64,000 nucleotides of DNA from Tubulanus polymorphus (lineage: Eukaryota; Nemertea; Palaeonemertea; Tubulaniformes; Tubulanidae), in NCBI RefSeq assembly GCF_964204645.1, contig NC_134036.1:2903501-2967500 (forward strand), written 5' to 3'. A program made the position numbers and the translations under genes. This document shows positions 1-11,699 of this stretch, piece by piece. The stretch's first letter is position 1, and each line of letters begins with the position of its first letter. Below the pieces are notes generated by a model. That model had not been told where the DNA came from. It was given only the letters and a program-made list of their open reading frames with translations, and did not search any database.

Positions 1-3000
1 AAAAAATATTCATAGAGAAATGCTCCATTATTCAATAATTCCATTCTGTGGGGTTGATCCCCAATATCGCTTAAGATGTTGTCTATAATCGCCTAATAGT
101 CGTTGCTGGCTACAAAAATATTCCTTGATAAAATTCTTTACTATCAAAATATTCCAGGCTGCAAGGTTAGAATCCTGACGCAGCTGTTGCCTATAAACGC
201 TTCAAATGATATATAGAGGATGACAACCCTCCACAAACCTTCGTAAGACTCGTTCCAGGCGCCCTATTATAGGAAGGTCTAGTCCCCCTTTCCTAACTAC
301 CGAATTGTCCGTGGGAACTAGGACTAGTATCTGAACGCATCGGCGGAGCCACTCCCAGAAGTCACCAAACTCAGGCCAAGAAAACCATCAACTGACATCC
401 GTATGACCCGTACTTTCCTGTTCCAAATCATACAGTCGGGCTCTGAGCCATCAGGCGGGTTGATGGCCGTGAAGGTTCCGGCTGCTGGGTTTGATTCCCG
501 GTGCAACTCGGATGTTGTCTGTGAAATAGTTTCCAGCTGTAGGGTTAGATTCCCAGAACAGCTTGGATTTTGCCTTTCAACACTTCAAATGTGTTTTCTG
601 GCTATAATACATTCATAAAGTGATTATCCACTTTTGAGATGTTCCAGGCTATCAGGTTAGACCCTGATATATCTTTTGTTTTGCTTTAACACTTCAAATG
701 TGTTTTCTGGCTAAAATACATTCATTCATAGATAATCAACTTTTGAAAATGCTCTATGCTGTCAGGTTAGACCCTGATATATCTTTCGGGATGCCTTTAT
801 ACACTTCAAATGTGTTTTCTGGTTATATAATACATTCATAGCGATATTTTCTACTTGTAAAATGTTCAAGGCTGTCAGGTTAGACCCTGATATATCTTTC
901 GCATTGCCTTTTAACATTTCAAATGTGTTTCTGGCTATAATGCATTCATAAAGTTCAAAGCTGCAGGTTATATAGATACCAGGGTACTGCAACCCTTTAC
1001 AGTCTGTAGGTAAGACTTGTCGATGATGCTGAGTGAGCTTGTTTTTCAATTCTTGTATATAACTATTTTAGATGAGTTATTTTAATGTGTACTTCATGTT
1101 ATGTTTGTCTCGGTTGCTTTGATTCCCGGTGCAGCTCGGATGTTGTCTGTGTAATAGTTTCCAGCTGTGGGGTTAGATTCCCAGAACAGCTTGGATTTTG
1201 TCTTTAAACACTTCAAATGTGTTTTCTGGCTATAATACATTCATAGAGATATTATCTTCTTGTAAAATGTTCAAGGCTGTCAGGTTAGACCCTGATATAT
1301 CTTTCGCATTGCCTTTCAACACTTTAGAATGTTTTCTGTCTGAAATACATTCATACATAGATTATCAACTTTTGATAATGCTCCACACTGCCAGGTTAGA
1401 CCCTGATACATCTTTCACATTGCCTTCATACATTTCAAATGTGTTTTCTGGCTATTCATAAAGATCCAAGCTGCAGGTTATATAGATACCAGGGTACTGC
1501 AACCCTTCACAGTCCGTTGGCAAGACTTGTCAATGATGCTGAGTAAGCTTGTTTTTCAATTCTTGTATATAATTATTTTAGATGAGTTATTTTAATGAGT
1601 ACTTCATGTTATGTTTGTCTCGGGTGCTTTGATTCCCGGTGCAGCTCGGATGTTGTCTGTGTAATAGTTTCCAGCTGTGGGGTTAGATTCCCAGAACATC
1701 TTGGATTTTGTCTTTGAACACTTCAAATGTGTTTTCTGGCTGTAATACATTCATAGAGATATTATCTTCTTGTAAAATGTTCCAGGCTGTCAGGTTAGAC
1801 CCTGTTATATCTTTCGCATTGCCTCTCAACGCTTAAGAATGTTTTCTGTCTGAAATACATTCATACATAGATTATCAACTTTTGATAATGCTCCACGCTG
1901 TCAAGTTAGACCCTGATACATCTTTCACATTGCCTTTTAACATTTCAAATGTGTTTCTTGGCTATGAAAACATTCATAAAGATACAAGCTGCAGGTTATA
2001 TAGATACCAGGGTACTGCAACCCTTTACAGTCTGTAGGTAAGACTTGTCAATGATGCTGAGTGAGTTTGTTTTTCAATTATTGTATATAATTATTTTAGA
2101 TGAGTTATTTTAATGAGTACTTCATGTTATGTTTGTCTCGATTACTTTGATTCCCGGTGCAGCTCGGATGTTGTCTGTGTAATAGTTTCCAGCTTTGGGG
2201 TTAGATTCCCAGAACAGCTTGGATTTTGTCTTTGAACACTTCAAATGTGTTTACTGGCTATAATACATTCATAGAGAAATTATCTTCTTGTATAATGTTC
2301 AAGGCTGTCAGGTTAGACCCTGATACATCTTTCGCATTGCCTTTCAACGCTTTAGAATGTTTTCTGGCTGAAATACATTCATACATAGATTATCAACTTT
2401 TGATAATGCTCCACACTGTCAGGTTAGACCCTGATATATCTTTTGCGTTGCCTTCATACATTTCAAATGTGTTTTCTGGCTATTCATAAAGATCCAAGCT
2501 GCAGGTTATATAGATACCAGGGTACTGCAACCCTTCACAGTCTGTAGGTAAGACTTGTCAATGATGCTGAGTGAGTTTGTTTTTCAATTATTGTATATAA
2601 TTATTTTAGATGAGTTATTTTAATGAGTACTTCATGTTATGTTTGTCTCGGGTGCTTTGATTCCCGGTGCAGCTCGGATGTTGTCTGTGTAATAGTTTCC
2701 AGCTTTGGGGTTAGATTCCCAGATCAGCTTGGATTTTGTCTTTAAACACTTCAAATGTGTTTTCTGGCTATAATACATTCATAGAGATATTATCTTCTTG
2801 TAAAATGTTCAAGGCTGTCAGGTTAGACCCTGATATATCTTTCGCATTGCCTTTCAACACTTTAGAATGTTTTCTGTCTGAAATACATTCATACATAGAT
2901 TATCAACCTTTGATAATGCTCCACATTGTCAGGTTAGACCCTGATATATCTTTTGCGTTGCCTTCATACATTTCAAATGTGTTTTCTGGCTATGAAAACA

Positions 3001-6000
3001 TTCATAAAGATCCAAGCTGTAGGTTATATAGATACCAGGGTACTGCAACCCTTTACAGACTGTAGGTAAGACTTGTCAATGATGCTGAGTGAGCTTGTTT
3101 TTCAATTCTTGTATATAATTATTTTAGATGAGTTATTTTAATGAGTACTTCATGTTATGTTTGTCTCGGTTGCTTTGATTCCCGGTGCAGCTCGGATGTT
3201 GTCTGTGTAATAGTTTCCAGCTGTAGGGTTAGATTCCCAGAACAGCTTGGATTTTGTCTTTGAACACTTCAAATGTGTTTTCTGGCTGTAATACATTCAT
3301 AGAGATATTATCTTCTTGTAAAATGTTCCAGCTGTCAGGTTAGACCCTGTTATATCTTTCGCATTGCCTTTCAACGCTTTAGAATGTTTTCTGTCTGAAA
3401 TACATTCATACATAGATTATCAACTTTTGATAATGCTCCACGCTGTCAAGTTAGACCCTGATACATCTTTCACATTGCCTTTTAACATTTCAAATGTGTT
3501 TCTTGGCTATGAATACATTCATAAAGATACAAGCTGCAGGTTATATAGATACCAGGGTACTGCAACCCTTTACAGACTGTAGGTAAGACTTGTCAATGAT
3601 GCTGAGTGAGTTTGTTTTTCAGTTCTTGTATATAATTATTTTAGATGAGTTATTTTAATGAGTCCCTTGTGTTATGTTTGTCTCGGTTGCTTTGATTCCC
3701 GGTGCAGCTCGGATGTTGTCTGTGTAATAGTTTCCAGCTGTGGGGTTAGATTCCCAGAACAGCTTGGATTTTGTCTTTAAACACTTCAAATGTGTTTTCT
3801 GGCTATAATACATTCATAGAGATATTATCTTCTTGTAAAATGTTCAAGGCTGTCAGGTTAGACCCTGATATATCTTTCGCATTGCCTTTCAACACTTTAG
3901 AATGTTTTCTGTCTGAAATACATTCATACAAAGATTATCAACTTTTGATAATGCTCCACACTTTCAGGTTAGACCCTGATATATCTTTTGCGTTGCCTTC
4001 ATACATTTCAAATGTGTTTTCTGGCTATGAAAACATTCATAAAGATCCAAGCTGTAGGTTATATAGATACCAGGGTACTGCAACCCTTTACAGACTGTAG
4101 GTAAGACTTGTCAATGATGCTGAGTGAGCTTGTTTTTCAATTCTTGTATATAATTATTTTAGATGAGTTATTTTAATGAGTACTTCATGTTATGTTTGTC
4201 TCAGTTACTTTGATTCCCGGTGCAGCTCGGATGTTGTCTGTGTAATAGGTTCCAGCTGTCGGGTTAGATTCGCAGAAATGCTTGGATTTTGTCTTTGAAC
4301 ACTTCAAATGTGTTTCCTGGTTATATAATGCATTCATAGAGATATTATCTTCTTGTATAATGTTCCAGGCTGTCAGGTTAGACCCTGATATATCTTTCGC
4401 ATTGCCTTTCAACGCTTTAGGATGTTTTCTGGCTGAAATACATTCATACATAGATTATCAACTTTTGATAATGCTCCACACTGTCAGGTTAGACCCTGAT
4501 ATATCTTTCACATTGCCTTTTAACATTTCAAATGTGTTCTCTGGCTATTCATAAAGATACAAGCTGCAGGTTATATAGATACCAGGGTACTGCAACCCTT
4601 TACAGACTGTAGGTATGACTTGTCAATGATGCTGAGTGAGCTTGTTTTTCAATTCTTGTATATAATTATTTTAGATGAGTTAATTTAATGAGTACTTCAT
4701 GTTATGTTTGTCTCGATTACTTTGATTCCCGGTGCAGCTCGGATGTTGTCTGTGTAATAGTTTCCAGCTGTGGGGTTAGATTCCCAGAACAGCTTGGATT
4801 TTGTCTTTGAACACTTCAAATGTGTTTTCTGGTTATATAATACATTCATAGAGATATTATCTGCTTGTAAAATGTTCTAGGCTGTCAGGTTAGACCCTGA
4901 TACATCTTTCGCATTGCCTCTCAACGCTTAAGAATGTTTTCTGTCTGAAATACATTCATACATAGATTATCAACTTTTGATAATGCTCCACACTGTCAGG
5001 TTAGACCCTGATACATCTTTCACATTGCCTTTTAACATTTCAAATGTGTTTTCTGGCTATGAATACATTCATAAAGATCCAAGCTGCAGGTTATATAGAT
5101 ACCAGGGTACTGCAACCCTTCACAGTCCGTTGGCAAGACTTGTCAATGATGCTGAGTGAGCTTGTTTTTCAATTCTTGTATATAATTATTTTAGATGAGT
5201 TATTTTAATGAGTACTTCATGTTATGTTTGTCTCGGGTGCTTTGATTCCCGGTGCAGCTCGGAAGTTGTCTGTGTAATAGTTTCCAGCTGTGGGGTTAGA
5301 TTCCCAGAACAGCTTGGATTTTGTCTTTGAACACTTCAAATGTGTTTTCTGGTTATATAATACATTCATAGAGATATTATCTGCTTGTAAAATGTTCAAG
5401 GCTGTCAGGTTAGACCCTGATACATCTTTCGCATTGCCTCTCAACGCTTAAGAATGTTTTCTGTCTGAAATACATTCATACATAGATTATCAACTTTTGA
5501 TAATGCTCCACACTGTCAGGTTAGACCCTGATATATCTTTCACATTGCCTTTTAACATTTCAAATGTGTTTCCTGGCTATGAATACATTCATAAAGATCC
5601 AAGCTGCAGGTTATATAGATACCAGGGTACTGCAACCCTTTACAGTCTGTAGGTAAGACTTGTCGATGATGCTGAGTGAGCTTGTTTTTCAATTCTTGTA
5701 TATAATTATTTTAGATGAGTTATTTTAATGAGTTCTTCATGTTATGTTTGTCTCGGGTGCTTTGATTCCCGGTGCAGCTCGGAAGTTGTCTGTGTAATAG
5801 TTTCCAGCTTTGGGGTTAGATTCCCAGAACAGCTTGGATTTTGTCTTTGAACACTTCAAATGTGTTTACTGGCTATAATACATTCATAGAGAAATTATCT
5901 TCTTGTATAATGTTCAAGGCTGTCAGGTTAGACCCTGATATATCTTTCGCGTTGCCTTTCAACGCTTTTGAATGTTTTCTGGCTGAAATACATTCATACA

Positions 6001-7870
6001 TAGATTATCAACTTTTGATAATGCTCCACACTGTCAGGTTAGACCCTGATATATCTTTTGCGTTGCCTTCATACATTTCAAATGTGTTTCCTGGCTATAA
6101 TGCATTCATAAAGATCCAAGCTGTAGGTTATATAGATACCAGGGTACTGCAACCCTTTGCAGACTGTAGGTAAGACTTGTCAATGATGCTGAGTGAGCTT
6201 GTTTTTCAATTCTTGTATATAATTATTTTAGATGAGTTATTTTAATGAGTACTTCATGTTATGTTTGTCTCGGTTGCTTTGATTCCCGGTGCAGCTCGGA
6301 TGTTGTCTGTGTAATAGTTTCACGCTGTAGGGTTAGATTCCCAGAACAGCTTGGATTTTGTCTTTGAACACTTCAAATGTGTTTTCTGGTTATAATGCAT
6401 TCATAGAGATATTATCTATACTTGTAAAATGTCAAGGCTGTCAGGTTAGACCCTGATATATCTTTCACATTGCCTTTCAACGCTTTAGAATGTTTTCTGG
6501 CTGAAATACATTCATACATAGATTATCAACTTTTGATAATGCTCCACACTGTCAGGTTAGACCCTGATATATCTTTTGCGTTGCCTTTTAACATTTCAAA
6601 TGTGTTTCCTGGCTATAATGCATTCATAAAGATCCAAGCTGTAGGTTATATAGATACCAGGGTACTGCAACCCTTTACAGTCTGTAGGTAAGACTTGTCA
6701 ATGATGCTGAGTGAGCTTGTTTTTCAATTCTTGTATATAATTATTTTAGATGAGTTATTTTAATGAGTACTTTGTGTTATGTTTGTCTCGATTACTTTGA
6801 TTCCCGGTGCAGCTCGGATGTTGTCTGTGTAATAGTTTCCAGCTGTGGGGTTAGATTCCCAGAACAGCTTGGATTTTGTCTTTAAACACTTCAAATGCGT
6901 TTTCTGGCTATATAATACATTCATAGAGATATTATCTTCTTGTATAATGTTCAAGGCTGTCAGGTTAGACCCTGATACATCCTTCGCATTGCCTTTTAAC
7001 ATTTCAAATGTGTTTCCTGGCTATGAATACATTCATAAAGTTCAAAGCTGCAGGTTATATAGATACCAGGGTACTGAAACCCTTTACAGTCTGTAGGTAA
7101 GACTTGTCAATGATGCTGAGTGAGATTGTTTTTCAATTCTTGTATATAATTATTTTAGATGAGTTATTTTAATGGGTACTTCATGTTATGTTTGTCTTGG
7201 TTGCTTTGATTCCCGGTACAGCTCGGATGTTGTCTGTGTAATGGTTTCCAGCTGTGGGGTTAGATTCCCAGAACAGCTTGGATTTTGTCTTTGAACACTT
7301 CAAATGTGTTTACTGGCTATAATACATTCATAGAGAAATTATCTTCTTGTATAATGTTCAAGGCTGTCAGGTTAGACCCTGATATATCTTTCGCATTGCC
7401 TCTCAACGCTTTAGAATGTTTTCTGGCTGAAATACATTCATACATAGATTATCAACCTTTGATAATGCTCCACACTGTCAGGTTAGACCCTGATATATCT
7501 TTTGTGTTGCCTTCATACATTTCAAATGTGTTTTCTGGCTATTCATAAAGATCCAAGCTGTAGGTTATATATATACCAGGGTACTGCAACCCTTTACAGT
7601 CTGTAGGTAAGACTTGTCGATGATGCTGAGTGAGCTTGTTTTTCAATTCTTGTATATAACTATTTTAGATGAGTTATTTTAATGTGTACTTCATGTTATG
7701 TTTGTCTCGGTTGTTTTGATTCCCGGTGCAGCTCGGAAGTTGTCTGTGTAATAGCGTCTAGCTGTGGGGTTAGATTCCCAGTGCAGCTTGGATTTTGTCT
7801 TTAAACACTCTGTGTTTAAAACAAATGTTTTTTCTGGCTATATAATACATTCATAGAGACATTCATGACT
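1..7870. repeat. Satellite array, ~515-bp monomer with ~107-bp subunits
   Basis: A landmark (TTTGATTCCCGGTGCAGCTC or close variants) recurs near 488, 1118, 1627, 2143, 2655, 3173, 3692, 4210, 4721, 5240, 5758, 6278, 6796, 7205 and 7717. Spacing is mostly 509-520 bp, with one 409-bp step. Each monomer holds subunits that begin GGTTAGA(T/C)(T/C)C and share an ACATTTCAAATGTGTTTTCTGGCTATAATACATTCATA-like core; the subunits are about 107 bp. The first ~470 bases are a more diverged version of the same subunits. Open frames of 60-110 codons recur in register with the monomer on both strands; they use non-ATG starts and are by-products of the repeat. There is no sign of a gene in the array. The array reaches the window's left edge, so its full length is unknown. 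Confidence 0.95.
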
Positions 7871-8037
7871 TGTACTTTCTAGTTTAAAATGATGCAGAGT
7901 TTGCTGGTCTTAACAATCTACAAGCAATTATCTCAATGATTGCTTGTAGTTACAATAGAGTCGCTGCGGGTGAGCTGGTTTTTTAATGGACCAGTCACAG
8001 ATGGTTTAAATCTCATTGTTTCTTTCCTATTTTTCAG

Positions 8038-9464
8038 TGCACTGATTTCTGCTTTTGAAAAAGCGAAGAAAAAATACCAAAGTCGCGTGCGTCGACTGGA
8101 GACGCAAATCGATTCGCAAACTGAGCGCTACGAAACTCAGGTAGATAAATTAATATTCATTTCAAAATGCTGATTGATCAACAGTGTTCATTGTTTGAAA
8201 AATCATGCATGTTCACCAGTTGTGCATGTTTCATTTATTCGTAGATGACTTCCCTTTTTTTGCCCCTTGATTTTTTCAATTTCAACGCAATTATCACCTT
8301 AGTGATTTATCGAGAAATCCTTTTTTAATTTAGATTTGGAACTTTATTTTTGATAATTTTGTTAGTAAATTTCCATACGAACAAATTTTGCTAGATGTTT
8401 TCATTTACATCATAAGATTTCAGCAGTTTGAATGTGTTCCCCTAGTTATGAGATAGATGGCGCTAGAAGCTGTTGCATGAAATCTATTCAACTGTGTAAA
8501 TGCATCGCATTGTTTGTATGATAGATGGCAGCAGTGTTTGCTATGAGACCATGAAGATCTAATGTTTATTATAAGGTCCCGAATCTAGGACAAGCGTGTC
8601 CCCTTAATTTAGTATGGTTCATTTTGCTCTAAGTTTTAATGATTAGATATGAATTTAACATCGCGATATGCTTGAATAGTTATATCCAAATGTAGGGAGT
8701 GGGAATAATATGTGCTTTGCAAAAAACATCCACCGGTAGCAAATAGAATCTGTTCTCCTACACAACAGAAGAAAATATCATCAACGATAAAAATAGTGTT
8801 GTACAGGACGGTGATGAACCAACCTTTCCTAGAGTGCTTATTTATTGTTGATATAAGGAAGAGATATAAAGGCAATTTCATTAGCCTACTTCATACTCGC
8901 TCGACAGATTGAAACACAGAATTTTCTGATGATATATATTTTGTCCTGTACAAAACTGTCCTGCACAAAACGTTGGGTATCATCAATTTTAGTGTTAGTC
9001 CTGTTTTCAATTCACATCCATAGGTACCCGCACAAAAGCCTCATTACCTTCATATCTATCCAAACATATCTTGCTCTGAAAATGCTTGGGTCGTCTCCAT
9101 CTTGTACAACACTATTCTTAGGGATATATTTTCCAGTATGCAAATCAGAATAGGACCTTTCGTTATATTTGAATAAGAGTATTAGTAATTAGGAAATTCA
9201 CTTGTTAGTGTAAAAGTCCTGAGCGCATCTTCAGGAATTGCGGGATTCTTTATCTAAGGTTTCTATCAAATTGTTTCTTACATAGACGATAAGATTTTCA
9301 CTGATAAATGTCGTACACTATCGAGAACAAACGCTAAAATATCAAATTTTCAAAATATCGATATATCAATCTAATTTCAGATCAAGGAGCTGAAACAGCG
9401 AATCGCGTTACTCGAAGACAAAACGAAACGACCAATGACCACGGCGAATGAAACATCGCTATAG
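8038..9464 (+). CDS. Last two exons of a coiled-coil protein gene (partial)
   Basis: Two exons join in phase. Exon 8038-8140 follows a TTTTTCAG acceptor and ends at CAG|GTAGAT. Exon 9381-9464 follows CTAATTTCAG and ends in a TAG stop. The encoded C-terminus is about 61 residues. It begins ALISAFEKAKKKYQSRVRRL, continues as charged heptad-like sequence through IKELKQRIALLED, and ends in a polar tail (TANETSL). This is a parallel coiled-coil pattern with hydrophobics every 3-4 residues. The composition resembles the C-termini of centrosomal or cytoskeletal coiled-coil proteins, but I cannot name the family from so short a piece. Upstream exons are not in the window, so the satellite array at 1-7870 probably sits in an intron of this gene or between it and its neighbour. 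No clear AATAAA lies close after the stop. Confidence 0.6.
8866..9063 (+). repeat. Direct repeat, copy 1 (~200 bp)
   Basis: This stretch starts GAGATATAAAGGCAA and runs to TATCTATCCAAAC. It is matched by 9732-9940 in the same orientation with scattered substitutions. Shared blocks include TTGAAACACAGAATTTTCTG, CCTGCACAAAAC and CATAGGTACCCGCACAAAAG. The two copies flank the terminal coiled-coil exon. Short frames inside it look incidental. Confidence 0.8.
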
Positions 9465-9731
9465 CAACACGTGTATAAATCTGCCTTATCGCGTCGGAAC
9501 TGTCTCTCCATAACTTATTCTCCTACACAGTGATATATACACTTAATATATATATATATACATATATACTTCCTAATCAATGATTAATATTATCATTATT
9601 AATTATAACGATTCTGATTGATAAAATAAGAATTATCTTGTTCGCTAAAATAGTGCGTGCGTGTCTTAAATTTTGTTTGCGGTAGGTTTTCATTTGTCAT
9701 TTGAAAGTTTGGAAAAAATAGAAGTATGGAT

Positions 9732-9940
9732 GAGATATAAAGGTAATAAATAATGTTTCCTTACTTCACGCTCGCTGGAGAAATTGAAACACAGAATTTT
9801 CTGATGATATGAATTTTGTTCTGTACAAAACTATCCTGCACAAAACATTTGGTATCATCAATTTTAGAATAAGTCCTGTTTTCAATTAACATCCATAGGT
9901 ACCCGCACAAAAGCCTTATTACCTTCATATCTATCCAAAC
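9732..9940 (+). repeat. Direct repeat, copy 2 (~200 bp)
   Basis: Partner of 8866-9063, in direct orientation about 870 bp downstream. It lies just 3' of the coiled-coil gene's stop codon. Confidence 0.8.
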
Positions 9941-10489
9941 TTAACAGGATTTTTTCAATCAAACTTTTGGCCTGAAAATGCTAACCAGAATTTAGTTTTT
10001 CTAATGGCTGGATTTTTTCTGACATACAAGAAGTTATTCAAGGAGGCATATACGGATGACCCCATTCTATATATGATGAAATGGTTGACCAGAAGACATG
10101 CTATTCATACCATTTTCAATTATGTATTGACCCGTTTACTAGAGGATATTCAGTTTACATTCTTATTTCAAATTTTGCCCTAGTTATAAGGAGTCTTATG
10201 TTGGCATTGCAGCCATGAAGGAAATATTTGTGCGACATGTTGCAGCAAAAGCCACAGTTATTAACAAAGGACAAATTGTTATTTGAAGCCCTAATTTATG
10301 AGGAATTGATGTTGACTTTATTGGTATTAAAAAAGGACTTGTAAGGTATTGCAAGATGCAGGCAAAAATATGAGGATATAAATATCAACATGGATATCTA
10401 CTAGGGAGTTGTCTGTAAGACACACAATTCGGACTAAGGACACTTGCAGTTCTAGGCTTACGCAATTAAAATGAGAGATTGGAAAAACT
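9941..10489. other. Intergenic, nothing recognised
   Basis: AT-rich sequence with no long frame, consensus exon or strong inverted repeat that I can see. Confidence 0.5.
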
Positions 10490-11180
10490 GATTTCAGGTA
10501 AGTTTAGGTTTAAGAGTTGACTTAACAAAGTTTGATATTTAGCGCTACAAACAATTTGCCACACACAAAATAAAATTACACTTATTCATTAATTCATAAT
10601 AATAACCGAATGAAAAATGTGGCTGTATTGATATTCGCACAATGGTTTTTCTAGTTGCCCGGCAACACGTGATAACGCAGAGAATGAACACAGATTTTTT
10701 TCCAATACAAATTTTATTTTATTTCCGTGGTTGAAGATCTTTCATCTGTAGGTCCTTCAAAAATGGCGCAATTAATTCATAACAACCATCAAGATCAGAT
10801 ATTTCATTTTCCATAATCAGAGACCAAAATAAGGGTCACTCAGCTGTCTTAATGTGACATGTATGAAGTATGTGTGTATCAGGGGCCTCTAGACCCTTCT
10901 TTTGACTTTGTAGTACCATATGATATTTATTTAGGCCATTTTGGTACTTGATTTTGCAGTTATTTGGTATCAGGGGTATCTTTCGACTTGGATGCACCAT
11001 ATGATCAGTTAAAGCATTTTGATAGTTGACTTTTCAGTTTGGAAGTAATTTTTGTGTATATTTCTGTGTACATCAAGTGGATCATTTGACTTACCTTACG
11101 ATCACTGTTTAGGCCTTTTGAATTTGATTTCATGATCATTTTATTTGTCCAAGTTTCAAATGTTAATACTTTTTGTATCA
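10490..11180. repeat. Duplicated block A, copy 1
   Basis: This block aligns by eye with 17450-18190 in the same orientation. Shared landmarks are GCCCGGCAACA(C/T)GT, AATGAACACAGATTTTTTTC, CAAAAATGGCGC, AAGGGTCACTCAGCTGT and ATCACTGTTTAGGCCTTTTG. A shorter third copy lies around 13130-13330. No coding frame survives in the copies. Confidence 0.8.
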
Positions 11181-11375
11181 ATGACGAGATGGGAGGAAAG
11201 AGCTGAAATCTTGCTTAATTGAAAAATGATATTTAGGAGAAAATCTTTTTGTGATAATGTTTGATAATGCTTTGCACAGAAATGAGGCAATTACATGGGG
11301 TCGGGAAATCCACAAAGAATCAGAAAAAAATCCACAAGAAATTGTCCTGAATCAGGATGACACTGATTTGTGCTA

Positions 11376-11515
<140 letters not shown>

Positions 11516-11699
11516 CATTAGTAAGCTAGGCCTCGACTTACTATGTTGCGATTGTGTAAAGTATTTCTACTTATTCGTGTTCCATAACAATAACTGAAGA
11601 TATATTTGAAAAAAACCTGAGAAAAAATGCCCATCGAAATCAGCCAGTGATACCAAATAATCACTTCTATGATACCAGCCAGTGATTAATCACCGAAAT

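Noticed and set aside
403-7548. Many 60-110-codon frames across the satellite on both strands
   Set aside because: They recur in register with the monomer, mostly lack ATG and differ only by repeat variation. They are by-products of the array.
1-7870. CRISPR-like array
   Set aside because: Spacer and repeat are both part of a long satellite monomer in a eukaryotic genome; no short-repeat/unique-spacer pattern.
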